A stretch of DNA of 64,000 nt from Janthinobacterium sp. 64 (GTDB lineage Bacteria > Pseudomonadota > Gammaproteobacteria > Burkholderiales > Burkholderiaceae_D), in assembly GCF_002813325.1 (NCBI RefSeq), contig NZ_PHUG01000001.1:5828001-5892000 (forward strand), in the 5' to 3' direction. Positions 27,038 through 36,199 of this stretch are shown here, piece by piece. Position numbers and translations under genes: made by a program. The notes beneath the pieces were generated by a model. That model searched no databases and was not told the DNA's origin. It saw only the letters and a list, made by a program, of their open reading frames with translations. Every line of letters starts with the position of its first letter. Positions within the stretch are counted from its first letter, which is position 1.

Positions 27038-28451
27038 AGCGCATCTTGAAGCTGCGGCCCTTGATGTTGCCGAAGTCGCGGCCCAGGGAGTTACCGGCGT
27101 TGAGGCGCTTGAACGCCGCTTCGGCCACCTTGCGGTCCAGCGCCACGTAGGTCATGAACTCGAACACGTTGATCTTGCCCACTTGTTCCTTGGTGAGACC
27201 GGCGTCGCCCGTCAGCGCGCCCAGCAAGTCGCCCGGGCGCAGCTTGTCCTTCTTGCCGCCCATGATGCACAGGGTGACCATCGGCGCCGGCAGCGCCTCG
27301 ATCCCGTCATCTTCCGCCAGTTCCTTCAGGTCGTGCCATTCGGCGGCGCTGTTCTGGTATTGCTCGATCAGCTTGACCCATTTTTTCTCGTTCGGCGCGC
27401 ACAGCGACAGGGCCAGGCCCTTCTTGCTGCCGCGGCCCGTGCGGCCGATGCGGTGGATGTGCACTTCCGTGTCTTTCGACACGTCGACGTTGATCACGGC
27501 GCCCAGGTCGGAAATGTCGAGGCCGCGTGCGGCCACGTCGGTGGCGACCAGCACGGAGCAGCTGCGGTTGGCGAACAGCACGAGGATTTCATCGCGCTCG
27601 CGCTGCTCCAGCTCGCCGTACAGCGCCAGCGCGGAAAAGCCTTGCTGGCGCAGTTCGTCGGCCAGTTCGCGGCAATGCACCTTGGTGTTGCAGAAGGCCA
27701 GGGTCGATTCCGGCTTGAAGTGCTTGAGCAGCTTGCCGACGGCGTCATTGCGTTCGTCGAAGCCGATTTCATAGAAGCGCTGTTCGATCTTGTCGTTGTC
27801 GTGCTGCGCCTCGACCGTCACTTCCAGCGGATTGACGAGGAAGGACGCCGTGGCGCGGCGGATGTCTTCCGGATACGTGGCCGAGAACAGCAAGGTCTGG
27901 CGGCGCGCCGGGCAGGCGCTGACGATGCCGGCGATTTCTTCATAAAAGCCCATGTCCGTCATGCGGTCCGCTTCATCGAGCACCAGGGTTTGCACGTGAT
28001 TCAGGTTGATGGTGCCGCGGCCCAGGTGGTCGCGCAGACGGCCCGGCGTGCCGACGACGATGTGGGCGCCGTGTTCCAGCGAGGCGATTTGCGGGCGCAT
28101 CGGCGCGCCGCCCGTCAGGGTCAGGATCTTGATGTTGCCGGCCGCGCGGGCCAGGCGGCGCAGCTCATTGGCGACCTGGTCCGCCAGTTCGCGCGTGGGG
28201 CACAGCACGAGGCCCTGCACGGCAAACCAGGCCGGATTGAGCTTGTGCAGGATGCCGATGCCAAAGGCGGCCGTCTTGCCGCTGCCCGTTTTCGCCTGGG
28301 CGATCAGGTCGCGGCCATCGAGCACCGCCGGCAGGCTTTGCGCCTGGATGGTGGTCATCTCGTGGTAGCCGAGCGAGTCCAGATTGGCCAAAAAGGCGGG
28401 CGTCAGCGGCAGGCTGGAAAAAGAAGTGGTAGTGGCAGTGGTGGTGTTCAT
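27024..28451 (-). CDS. dbpA: ATP-dependent RNA helicase DbpA
   Basis: DEAD-box helicase acting in 50S ribosome assembly on the 23S rRNA hairpin 92 region. 475 residues: Q-motif MTTIQAQSLPAVLDGRDLI, Walker A AKTGSGKT (about 53-60), LDEADRM, SAT in FSATYP, and HIHRIGRTGR in domain 2. The C-terminal 75 residues form the DbpA RNA-recognition domain (GDLLGALTGDAGLTKEQVG), which separates it from RhlE- or SrmB-type helicases. Confidence 0.94.
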   Translation of the reverse strand: MNTTTATTTSFSSLPLTPAFLANLDSLGYHEMTTIQAQSLPAVLDGRDLIAQAKTGSGKTAAFGIGILHKLNPAWFAVQGLVLCPTRELADQVANELRRLARAAGNIKILTLTGGAPMRPQIASLEHGAHIVVGTPGRLRDHLGRGTINLNHVQTLVLDEADRMTDMGFYEEIAGIVSACPARRQTLLFSATYPEDIRRATASFLVNPLEVTVEAQHDNDKIEQRFYEIGFDERNDAVGKLLKHFKPESTLAFCNTKVHCRELADELRQQGFSALALYGELEQRERDEILVLFANRSCSVLVATDVAARGLDISDLGAVINVDVSKDTEVHIHRIGRTGRGSKKGLALSLCAPNEKKWVKLIEQYQNSAAEWHDLKELAEDDGIEALPAPMVTLCIMGGKKDKLRPGDLLGALTGDAGLTKEQVGKINVFEFMTYVALDRKVAEAAFKRLNAGNSLGRDFGNIKGRSFKMRFIEA

Positions 28452-28554
28452 AGGGGCGGGAACCGGTAAAAAGCGGGTGGATGGGCACAGTCTACAGGCT
28501 TACGCCCTTGTGCGGTGGTGTGGAAGCCGGCGGCAAACGGCCGCCGGCACGGGG

Positions 28555-28791
28555 TTAATTATCGGGCGCCCAGATGGGCAAGCCGGTCAGGTCGAGTCCT
28601 GCGTCGCGCGTCCACACGGGCAGGCCCGTGGCGTCCGTCGGCTCCAGCAATTCGAGCTGCACCTGCTTCAAAGCCACCTTGCGCGCGCGCGTGCGGCGCT
28701 GCGGCTCCGGCGCCGGCTCTGGCGCCTCGTGCGCTGGCAGCGGGCCGAAGCCGGGCAGGTCGATGGTGGCGTTGTCTTTTTTATCTCTCAT
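28555..28791 (-). CDS. Small hypothetical protein
   Basis: 78 residues, proline- and charge-rich (LPAHEAPEPAPEPQRRTRARK), ending LTGLPIWAPDN. A gagg ribosome site lies eight bases before the ATG. The two GLP[VI]W repeats in the C-terminal half are notable. No family recognised. It may be encoded in its own transcript upstream of dbpA. Confidence 0.6.
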   Translation of the reverse strand: MRDKKDNATIDLPGFGPLPAHEAPEPAPEPQRRTRARKVALKQVQLELLEPTDATGLPVWTRDAGLDLTGLPIWAPDN

Positions 28792-28876
28792 TTGCTAACC
28801 TCAGTCCCTGGCCTGCGAAAGCCCGGGGGCGGGCAAGGTGCTGCCCGCCTATGTCCATACGCTTTAACTTCATCCA

Positions 28877-28909
28877 CAAAACAAAAGCCCGGCTACTGGA
28901 GTCGGGCTC
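28877..28909 (-). terminator. Intrinsic terminator, minus strand
   Basis: On the minus strand agcccg (28908-28903) pairs with cgggct (28891-28886), followed by TTTTGTTTT. It probably ends the phosphoesterase transcript or a short RNA from the hairpin-rich stretch 28880-29012. Confidence 0.65.
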
Positions 28910-29019
28910 ATTGTTGGAACATCCGTCAGGAATACCTGACCTGCTGATGTATTCATCTGCCGGGACAGGTTCAAAGTGCGGCACGCAGTGTATCACAGGC
29001 GTGCCGCATTGTGGGTGGC

Positions 29020-30684
29020 TTAGCGGAAGCTGAGGGCGCCCGTCAGGTCACCCGGCGGCAGCGCACCGCGCGACGCGAATGCGTCATTGCGCACTTTCAG
29101 GCCTTCGAGCAGCGGCAAGTCGTGCAGGCGCGTGATCAGGCGCAGGATCGACGTCGTGTCATAAAAACTGTGGTCGACGGCGCCTTTTTTCGCGTACGGC
29201 GAGACGACGATGGCGGGGATGCGCGTGCCCGGGCCCCAGCGGTCGCCTTTTGGCGGCGCCACATGGTCCCACCAGCCGCCGTTTTCATCGAAGGTGATCA
29301 CCACGATCATGTCTTTCCACTGCGGCGATTCCTTCAGATGCTGGATGACGTTGGCCACGTGCTGGTCGCCCGACTCGATATCGGAGTAGCCGGCGTGCAG
29401 GTTCAGATTACCCTGCGGCTTGTAGAAGGTCACGGCCGGCAGCTTGCCCGCCACGGCGGCGGCGAGGAATTTGTTCGAGATCGGGCTGTCGCCCGTGCCG
29501 CCGTCGCGCAGGTGTTCGGCGCGCGCTGCCGTGCCAGGCGCGAACTGCTTGAAGTAGTTCAGCGGCTGGTGGTGGAACTGGAAGTTCGGCTTGCTGCCGC
29601 CGCCCTTGTGGTCGAGCGCCGCTTGCCAGCCGCCGCCATACCACGCCCAGCTGACGCCCTTGCGCGACAGCAGGTCGCCGATGGTGTCATAGGTTTGCGG
29701 CGGCAGGGTGTTCGCGTCAGCCGGATCGGCATGCAGCGGGTCGCCGTCAAACGCGGGCCGGATGTAGCTTGGCTGGTAGGGCGGCGCCATGGTGTTGACG
29801 GCATAGCCATCCGGCGTGAGGGCGCCGTCGTTGACGTATTTCGGCTTGCCATCGAGCGCCGAGGCGGGGCAGTCGGGCGAGATCGCCAGGCGCACGCCTT
29901 GCGGGCCGTCGGACAGCACGGCGATCTTTTTTTTCGCCGCCGTATCAAGCGCGTTGAAGTATTCGTTGGCGCGGCCCGTGACGAGGAACTGGTGGTTCAT
30001 GTAGGAGCCGCCGAAGGCTGCCATGAAGAAGTTGTCGCACAGCGTGTACTGCTCGGCGATCTGCCACAGATTCAGGTTTTTCGACGTTTCGCCGTAATGG
30101 CCCATCACCAGGCCGCCACTGTCGGCCCACGCGGCAAAGCCGTCGTTCTTGCCGCCGTTGATCTGCATCTGGTTGTTATAGAAGCGGTGCACGAGGTCGC
30201 GCGTGATGATGCTCTCGGGCAGGGGCTTGCCGGCCGCGTCGCTCAGTTTGTAGGGAGCGTTGGGCAGGCCGGAAATCTGGTCTTCCTTGATCAGGTAATC
30301 GGTGCCGCCGATATTTTGCTGGTTCGGCACGAGGCCGCCCCAGATCTTCGGCAGAGTGGCCAGTGGCTTGCCGTCGCGGTCCAGCTGCTGCGCCTGTTCC
30401 GCCGTGACGGCGGACAGGGGTGCGCTGGTGCCGGGGAAGTTGGCGAACAGGTTGTTGAAGCTGCGGTTTTCCAGGTAAATCACGACCACGTTCTTGACGT
30501 GCGCCTTGAGTTTCGCGTCGAGCGAACCCTTGGCGATGGTTTTTTTGGCGGGTGCGGCATCGGCCAGAGCCGGCAGGCTGGCGGCCAGGCCGACTGCGGA
30601 AGCGGCCTGGAAAATGCGCCGGCGCGAGGGATTGGCGGGTTGGCCGGCCGGATCGGCTGGCAGGGCGGGGGCGAGGTCCTTCAC
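29020..30684 (-). CDS. TAT-exported acid phosphatase / phospholipase C-type phosphoesterase
   Basis: About 554 residues of the bacterial phosphoesterase family (phospholipase C / AcpA acid phosphatase). The N-terminus has a twin-arginine signal (SRRRIFQAASAVGLAASLPAL). Family motifs are VVVIYLENRSFNNLF, SYMNHQFLVTGRA and VITFDENGGWWDHVAPP, which carry metal and catalytic residues. The start is a GTG at 30684 with aaggag five bases away; the frame continues upstream but without a ribosome site. It lies just downstream of the TonB receptor gene on the same strand. It may release phosphate from esters outside the cytoplasm; the substrate is unknown. Confidence 0.86.
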   Translation of the reverse strand: MKDLAPALPADPAGQPANPSRRRIFQAASAVGLAASLPALADAAPAKKTIAKGSLDAKLKAHVKNVVVIYLENRSFNNLFANFPGTSAPLSAVTAEQAQQLDRDGKPLATLPKIWGGLVPNQQNIGGTDYLIKEDQISGLPNAPYKLSDAAGKPLPESIITRDLVHRFYNNQMQINGGKNDGFAAWADSGGLVMGHYGETSKNLNLWQIAEQYTLCDNFFMAAFGGSYMNHQFLVTGRANEYFNALDTAAKKKIAVLSDGPQGVRLAISPDCPASALDGKPKYVNDGALTPDGYAVNTMAPPYQPSYIRPAFDGDPLHADPADANTLPPQTYDTIGDLLSRKGVSWAWYGGGWQAALDHKGGGSKPNFQFHHQPLNYFKQFAPGTAARAEHLRDGGTGDSPISNKFLAAAVAGKLPAVTFYKPQGNLNLHAGYSDIESGDQHVANVIQHLKESPQWKDMIVVITFDENGGWWDHVAPPKGDRWGPGTRIPAIVVSPYAKKGAVDHSFYDTTSILRLITRLHDLPLLEGLKVRNDAFASRGALPPGDLTGALSFR

Positions 30685-30756
30685 ACATTCTCCTTGGGTG
30701 TCTCTATGGGCACGGGCGTTGGCGGCAATGGCCGGCAACGCCCGTGAAGCGGGAAA

Positions 30757-30782
30757 ATTGTATCACCGGCCCTGCGCCGGTG
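30757..30782 (-). terminator. Probable terminator of the TonB receptor gene
   Basis: On the minus strand caccggc (30782-30776) pairs with gccggtg (30770-30764), followed by atacaatttt. The T-run is imperfect, so some read-through into the phosphoesterase gene is possible. Confidence 0.5.
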
Positions 30783-30789
30783 TGAAATG

Positions 30790-33285
30790 CTAGAACTGGT
30801 AACGCACGCTCAACGCCACCTTGCGCGCCGGGCCATGCATGCCCGAGTACCACCAGTCCGACACGGAAGCCGTGTACTGCTTGTCGAACAGGTTGGCCAC
30901 GTTGACGGTGGCCGACAGCTTGTCGTTGACGTCGTAGCGCGCCATCAGGCTGGCCACCGCGTACGCCTTCTGTTCCCAGTGCAGGGTACTGTTGATCTGC
31001 CACGCCTCGATGTCGGAATACACGCGGCTTTGCCAGTTCATGCCGCCGCCCACCGTCAGGCGATGCAGCTCGCCGGGCAGCCGATAAGTGGTCCACAATT
31101 TGACCAGGTGGCGCGGGAAGGTGGTCTGGATCGCCTTGCCGGCATTGTTTTCCGTCTGGCTGTACGACCACGAGGCCGACACATTCCAGCTTGGCGTGAG
31201 GGCGCCCGTCGCTTCCAGGTCGATGCCCTTGGTATCGGCGCCCTTGATGGTGCGGAACGCCGGATCGCTGGAGCCGGGCAGGGTGTGGCCCGGGTCCGTT
31301 TCGGCCAGGTTTTTCTGGCGGATCAGATACAGCGCGGCGGCCGTGTTCAGGCGGCCATCGAGCCAACCGCTCTTGATGCCCGCTTCAAAGGTCTTGCCCT
31401 CGCGCGGCGCCAGCAGCTTGCCGTAGCGGTCTTGCGAGGCTTGCGGCTGGTAGATGGTGGAGTAGCTGGCGTAGGCGCTGTGCGTGGCGTCGATGTCGTA
31501 CACCAGGCCGCCGTACGGCGTGAAGACGCTGCTGTCCGAGGCTGGCGACGCGCTGAAGAATTGCGCGGCAGGCGCGTCCGAGATGTAATTCTCGCTGTAG
31601 CGCAGCACTTTTGCGCCGGCGATCAGTTTCAGGCGCTCGGAGAGGTTGAAGCGGCTGGCCGCGTAGGCGCTGGCCTGGCGGCGCGTGCTGTCGTAGGTGA
31701 CGAAAGTGTCGCCAAACACGGGCGTTGCCATGCGATTCCAGCGGTACAGGTTGACGGGCGTGCCCTGGATGTTCTTGTCGCGGCGGCCATCCGTCTTGCT
31801 TTGGAATTCGTTGTAGTCCATGCCCAGCACCAGTTCGTGCTGGCGGCCGAACGCGCTGAACGGTCCGCGCACGTTGACGTCCACGCTGTTGACCCTGAGA
31901 TCATAATCGCGGTAGTCGGCGCTCATGCGCAAGCCATCGCCCGTGGCCTGGTCGGCAAAGGCGGTACTCACGTTCATGAACACGGAGCGCTCTTCCTGCG
32001 AGGACTGCACGCGGTTGGCCGAGATTTTCAGCTTCCAGTCGTTCGTCAGCGCGTGTTCCACGGTGACGAAGAGGTCGGTCGAATTGCTGCCGAAGCGGTT
32101 CGACTTGGCGGCCGGGCTGAAAGAGCGTGGCAGGTCCGTCATGGCGCCATTGCTGTAGAACAGGGGGAAGCCCAGGTAGGACAAGGATCCGTTCGAGCGC
32201 TTGCGCTGGTGCGTGACGCCGGCCGTCAGCTTCGTGTCGCGTGACAGGTCCGCCTCGAGCACGCCATAGACCACTTTCTTGTCGTGGCTGTAGTTGTCGA
32301 TGATGCCGTCGCCTTCCTCGTACACCGTCACGAGGCGGCCGCGCACGCTGCCTGCCTCGTTCAGCGGACCCGAGACGTCGGCCATGCCGCGCCGTTCGTT
32401 ACGGGAGGCCAGCTCGCCCTCGACGGACGCCTGAAACTGCGCCGTCGGCTTCTTGCGCACCATGTTGATGGCGCCCGAGGCGTCGCCCGCGCCCGTCATC
32501 AGGCCCGAGGCGCCGCGCAGCACTTCGATGCGGTCGTACAGCGCCATGTCGGCCAGGCTTTGCGACGGTATCGCATTGAGGCCCAGGTTTTCCGAATGCG
32601 TGCTGACGCCATCGAGCTGGTAATTGGTGATCGCATAGCCGCGCGAAGTAAAGCCGGAGCGCTCGCTGCCCAGCGAGAACAGGGTGATGCCCGGCGTTTG
32701 CGCCATCACTTGCGCGATGGTGTTCAAGCCCTGGTCCTGCATGCGCTGCTGCGTGATGACGCTGACCGACTGCGGCGTTTCCTTCACGGACAGGCCCAGC
32801 GGCGTTGCCGTGGCGATCGGCAGCGTGGAGACATACGCGCCCGAGCCTTCCGTCGCATCCTGCTGCGCCTTGACCGACACTTCCGGCATCATCGCCAGCG
32901 CTTCACCAACCGCCGCCGCATCGGCCGGGCGCAGCACATAGCTGCCGTTGGCGCTGCGTTCGGCCTTCAGGCCCGTGCCGCGCAGTACGCCGTTCAGGGC
33001 GGCCAGCACCTCGTGGCGGCCGCTCAAGCCGGCCGACGTCTTGCCGCGCGTCTGTTCCGGCGTGAAGCTGAGGATGACACGCGCCTGGCTGGCGACCTGG
33101 CGCAGCGCGGCCGACAGGTCGCCGGCCGGCACCTGGAAGTCGAGAGTGGCCGCGGCGGCGGCCGTGCTTTCCTGCGCCAGGGCTGGCGCCTGGGCGTTCA
33201 GCAGCAGGGCCGAACCGATGAAAACGAGTTCGATGGCATACGCCATGCGCTTGATGCGCGGCTTGGAATGAATGGCAAGAGACAT
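30790..33285 (-). CDS. FecA-type TonB-dependent siderophore receptor
   Basis: 831-residue outer-membrane receptor. A signal peptide is followed by an STN signalling domain (about 45-95, with VPAGDLSAALRQVASQA and a short LSGRHEVLAALNGVL segment), then the plug (VSVITQQRMQDQGLNTIAQV) and a 22-strand barrel ending in the terminal phenylalanine of ALSVRYQF. The STN domain talks to a FecR-type partner, and fecR-fecI genes lie directly upstream on the same strand. The ferric-siderophore ligand cannot be told from sequence. Confidence 0.93.
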   Translation of the reverse strand: MSLAIHSKPRIKRMAYAIELVFIGSALLLNAQAPALAQESTAAAAATLDFQVPAGDLSAALRQVASQARVILSFTPEQTRGKTSAGLSGRHEVLAALNGVLRGTGLKAERSANGSYVLRPADAAAVGEALAMMPEVSVKAQQDATEGSGAYVSTLPIATATPLGLSVKETPQSVSVITQQRMQDQGLNTIAQVMAQTPGITLFSLGSERSGFTSRGYAITNYQLDGVSTHSENLGLNAIPSQSLADMALYDRIEVLRGASGLMTGAGDASGAINMVRKKPTAQFQASVEGELASRNERRGMADVSGPLNEAGSVRGRLVTVYEEGDGIIDNYSHDKKVVYGVLEADLSRDTKLTAGVTHQRKRSNGSLSYLGFPLFYSNGAMTDLPRSFSPAAKSNRFGSNSTDLFVTVEHALTNDWKLKISANRVQSSQEERSVFMNVSTAFADQATGDGLRMSADYRDYDLRVNSVDVNVRGPFSAFGRQHELVLGMDYNEFQSKTDGRRDKNIQGTPVNLYRWNRMATPVFGDTFVTYDSTRRQASAYAASRFNLSERLKLIAGAKVLRYSENYISDAPAAQFFSASPASDSSVFTPYGGLVYDIDATHSAYASYSTIYQPQASQDRYGKLLAPREGKTFEAGIKSGWLDGRLNTAAALYLIRQKNLAETDPGHTLPGSSDPAFRTIKGADTKGIDLEATGALTPSWNVSASWSYSQTENNAGKAIQTTFPRHLVKLWTTYRLPGELHRLTVGGGMNWQSRVYSDIEAWQINSTLHWEQKAYAVASLMARYDVNDKLSATVNVANLFDKQYTASVSDWWYSGMHGPARKVALSVRYQF

Positions 33286-33387
33286 GGTTACCTTGTGGTG
33301 TAGTCGTCAAAAAGAACGTTGCCTACACAGGTCACGCGAGAAAGGAAAACGGGTAAGGTTTTTTTGCGGCGGGCGTCAAATAAATTG

Positions 33388-34398
33388 TTAGCGCTGCCGG
33401 CGCGCCTCCACCTGCACCCAGTAGCGCGTGCGCAGGCGCACGTCGACGGGAAGGGAATCGGGCAGCGACAGCAGCACGGCGTCCAGGTCGGCCAGCGGGA
33501 AGACGCCGGAGATGCGCAGGCCGGCGACGGCGTCGTCGCAGCCCAGCAAGCCGTGGCGGTAGCGGCTCAGTTCATGCAGGAAGTCGCGCAGCGGCATGGC
33601 GTCGGCCAGCAGCAAGCCCTGGCGCCAGGCCCAGATGTCGGGCGAGACGGCGTGCGCGGGCAAGGTATTCTGCGCCGTCATGCCGCCGCCCTGTCCCGCG
33701 CGGATAAGCAGGTTGCCGTCGCCATGGCGCGGCATCAGCCGCACGGCGCCTTCCTCGACGGCGACCACGGTGCTGCTCTCGGCCTGGCGCACCGAGTAGC
33801 GCGTGCCCAGCGCCTGGGCGTGGCCATGCGCGGTTTCGACAAGGAAGGGGCGGTAGGGCAGGCCCGTTTCGCGGGCGGTGGCGATGAATACCTCGCCCTG
33901 GACCAGCTGCAGCAGGCGCTGCGTGCCCGAGTAGCGGATGTTCACGGCGCTGCCGCTGTTCAGGTGCAGGCGAGTGCCGTCGGGCAGGGTCAGCTCGCGG
34001 CGCTCGCCCACGCCCGTGGACAGGTCGGCCAGCGCGGCGCGGGCCATGTCGGGCGCATAGTCCGAGTGCGCGCCGAACCAGCCCGTGAGGCCGATGGTGG
34101 CTGTCCACGCCAGCAACTGCAGGCTGCGGCGGCGCGAGATGGTCGAGGCAGGACGGGAGCGCTGTGTCAATGCCTTGCGGCTGGCCTGCGCATCGAGTTC
34201 GCGCAAGCCGCCGCTGGCGCTTTCGATGTGTTTCCACGCCCGTTCATGGTCGGGGTGCGCCTGGCGCCACTCGTGCCAGGCCGATTTTTCCGCCGGCGTC
34301 GTTTCTCCGCTCATCAGCGTAGCCAGCCATTCGGCCGCCTGCATGGCGATGGCCAGATCGATGGGCTGGCCCAGTGCATACACGGTGGCGGTGCGCAT
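33388..34398 (-). CDS. FecR-family anti-sigma/transmembrane regulator
   Basis: 336 residues. A cytoplasmic N-terminal part (DUF4880-like: EWLATLMSGETTPAEKSAWH) binds the sigma factor, then comes one membrane segment (LQLLAWTATIGLTGWFG), and a periplasmic FecR domain (ELTLPDGTRLHLNSGSAVNI) receives the signal from the receptor's STN domain. The frame is open to 34428, but the ATG at 34398 sits one base after the sigma-factor stop and fits translational coupling. Confidence 0.9.
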   Translation of the reverse strand: MRTATVYALGQPIDLAIAMQAAEWLATLMSGETTPAEKSAWHEWRQAHPDHERAWKHIESASGGLRELDAQASRKALTQRSRPASTISRRRSLQLLAWTATIGLTGWFGAHSDYAPDMARAALADLSTGVGERRELTLPDGTRLHLNSGSAVNIRYSGTQRLLQLVQGEVFIATARETGLPYRPFLVETAHGHAQALGTRYSVRQAESSTVVAVEEGAVRLMPRHGDGNLLIRAGQGGGMTAQNTLPAHAVSPDIWAWRQGLLLADAMPLRDFLHELSRYRHGLLGCDDAVAGLRISGVFPLADLDAVLLSLPDSLPVDVRLRTRYWVQVEARRQR

Positions 34399-34399
34399 G

Positions 34400-34918
34400 T
34401 CAGGGCGCGGCAAAATCGGGCACGGCAAAAAAGCACAGCAGATTGGCCTTGCTCAGGTATTTTTTGACGGAATGCGTGGTGGTGCCCAGTTCGGCGGCGA
34501 TCTCGGCGTAGGTCATGCCGTCCAGGTGGGCCAGCAGGAAGGCGGCCCTGGCCTTGGCGGACAGCTGCTCCAGCGCGCGGTCGATCAGCTGCAGCGATTC
34601 GAGCAGGATGGACATCGCTTCCGGCGAGGGCGCGCAGGCTTGCGGCTGATGCCGCAGGGCGTCGAGGTAGGCCCGTTCCAGTTCTTCGCGCCGGCAGTGA
34701 TTGGCCAGCAGGCGCTTGGCGATGGTGGCCAGGAAGGGGCGCGGCTGCGCGATCGCGGCACTGCTGCGCGCAAGGAAAATCTTGAGGAAGGTATCCTGTG
34801 CCAGGTCGCCCGCCAGCCCCGCATCGTACAGGCGACGCTTCAGCCAGTGCAGCAGCCAGGAGTGGTGCTCGGCATACAGGGCCTGGAAATCGGTCGACGG
34901 GGAAGGGGCGGACAACAT
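34400..34918 (-). CDS. FecI-type ECF sigma factor
   Basis: 172 residues with sigma region 2 (AGDLAQDTFLKIFL) and region 4 (MTYAEIAAELGTTTHSVKKY), no region 3, as in iron-starvation ECF sigma factors. First gene of a fecI-fecR-receptor series on the minus strand. A Fur-box-like palindrome lies 25 bases before the ATG, so transcription is probably repressed by iron, with receptor-dependent activation of the receptor gene. Confidence 0.92.
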   Translation of the reverse strand: MLSAPSPSTDFQALYAEHHSWLLHWLKRRLYDAGLAGDLAQDTFLKIFLARSSAAIAQPRPFLATIAKRLLANHCRREELERAYLDALRHQPQACAPSPEAMSILLESLQLIDRALEQLSAKARAAFLLAHLDGMTYAEIAAELGTTTHSVKKYLSKANLLCFFAVPDFAAP

Positions 34919-34942
34919 GACGGGTGGAATGCAGCTTAATCT

Positions 34943-34961
34943 AAATGAGAATTGTTCTCAT
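34943..34961. promoter_or_regulatory. Fur-box-like operator before fecI
   Basis: aaatgagaattgttctcat, a palindrome of two TGAGAA half-sites around TTG. It resembles the 7-1-7 Fur consensus and sits just upstream of the sigma-factor start. Confidence 0.7.
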
Positions 34962-35139
34962 AATAGCGCAGCGGCGCGCGCCAGGCAATCAGGAAAACGC
35001 GACGTTGCTGAAATGCGACTGCGCGCCCGGGCCGCGCGCGGTGCCGGCTTTGCGCCTGCGCACGGCAGATGTAAAAGTTTCCTTGGCGCAAGCTTTCATG
35101 TGAGAAAATGCGGCTTGTCGATGTGGTGCGGAGCGCAAA

Positions 35140-35808
35140 ATGATGTGGATGGTTGGCGGTGCCCTGGTTCTTTTGGTCGCCAGATTTTTATGGTTGGCCT
35201 TTTTCCACCGGGTCAATGCGATGTCGCGCCAGGCTGAACTGATGAACTGGCTCGACATTGGCCGGGTGTCGAATCCCGATGGCGGCAAGGATATTTTATT
35301 GGCGAGAAATGAGCGCGGTGCCCGGATCGACTGGCGCACGGGCGAGGTCTGGTTGATGAATCCCAAGGTGGAGGAGCCGTTTGCCGATTTTCTCGCCGTC
35401 GAACGCTGGCTGACGCTGCGCGAGATGCCGAAGGCGGACAGGCCGGCGCATGCCGCTCCTGCGCCAGCGGAACCGGAGCCGGAACCGGCGCCTGAGCCTG
35501 GCCCCGTGCGCGATACCTTGCCGGCCTTCCAGAAAAAGGTCGACGATTGCCTGGCCAAGGCGCAGGGTGGCCAGGAATTGCTGGAAACCAAGCAGGCCTT
35601 CGAGGCGGGCAGCGAGCATTACCTCGAAGCATCGACTGAACTGAGCAAGACCGCGCTGGAGCTCGATGTCTCGCCGGCGATGGTGGCCACGTTTCATATC
35701 AGCGCCTTTGCCGCCCTGGCTGAAACGGCGGGCGCCGACAAGCTGGAAAGAGTGGCAGCCAGCCTGCATGCGGCGGCCAGGCAGATCCGGGCCAGCGTCA
35801 CCGCGTAA
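35140..35808 (+). CDS. Membrane-anchored hypothetical protein
   Basis: 222 residues with one N-terminal membrane segment (GGALVLLVARFLWLAFF), a short folded part (VSNPDGGKDILLARNERGAR), a proline/glutamate-rich linker near residue 110 and a helical C-terminal half. No family recognised. No clear partner: it is divergent from fecI and convergent with a tRNA gene. Confidence 0.65.
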   Translation: MMWMVGGALVLLVARFLWLAFFHRVNAMSRQAELMNWLDIGRVSNPDGGKDILLARNERGARIDWRTGEVWLMNPKVEEPFADFLAVERWLTLREMPKADRPAHAAPAPAEPEPEPAPEPGPVRDTLPAFQKKVDDCLAKAQGGQELLETKQAFEAGSEHYLEASTELSKTALELDVSPAMVATFHISAFAALAETAGADKLERVAASLHAAARQIRASVTA

Positions 35809-35834
35809 AGGTGGGGCAGGCCAGGCCTGGAATG

Positions 35835-35873
35835 AAAAAACCGCTGTATCCCTTGCAGGAGTCAGCGGTTTTT
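35835..35873. terminator. Bidirectional terminator, left copy
   Basis: aaaaaccgctg / cagcggttttt inverted repeat with A-run and T-run on either side, so it works both for the hypothetical gene and, on the minus strand, for tRNA-fMet. An almost identical copy follows the second tRNA-fMet at 40946-40987. Confidence 0.8.
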
Positions 35874-35879
35874 ATGTAT

Positions 35880-35956
35880 TGGTTGCGGGGACAGGATTTG
35901 AACCTGTGACCTTCGGGTTATGAGCCCGACGAGCTGCCAGACTGCTCCACCCCGCA
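35880..35956 (-). tRNA. Initiator tRNA-fMet (CAT), copy 1
   Basis: 77 bases with CCA. Anticodon loop CTCATAA lies on a stem with three consecutive G-C pairs, and the D arm has A11-T24, both initiator features. The first base is T and base 72 is A, so the 1-72 position is a weak U-A pair instead of the C-A mismatch of E. coli. Identical to the copy at 40994. Confidence 0.93.
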
Positions 35957-35961
35957 GCCGA

Positions 35962-35990
35962 ATTATAACCGAGTTTGTTGCATTGCGAAA
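35962..35990 (-). promoter_or_regulatory. Promoter of tRNA-fMet copy 1
   Basis: On the minus strand -35 tttcgc, 17-base spacer, perfect -10 TATAAT, five bases before the mature tRNA 5' end region. Confidence 0.7.
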
Positions 35991-36199
35991 GAGCCGATTA
36001 CAGTAAGCGTAAAGCCAGAGTTTGGCAAATGATGGTGCCACCGCGCCGGGAAGCGGCGTGCTGGCAAGCCGAAGGAGGCTGCGCGGCACGCTTCCAGGGC
36101 AGGGGCGAAGTCGTCGAGCTTCGAGCGCGATCGGGCCGCCAGTCGAACGTTTACTGGAGCGGCCAGGCATTTGTGCGTGCGGTGCCGGGACGTCAATTC

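Noticed and set aside
28955..28985. gggacaggttcaaag resembling a tRNA T arm
   Set aside because: No acceptor, D or anticodon arm can be built around it; the match is too short to claim a tRNA remnant.
29011..30747. 578-codon plus-strand frame
   Set aside because: Antisense of the TAT phosphoesterase, whose motifs and export signal are clear on the minus strand.
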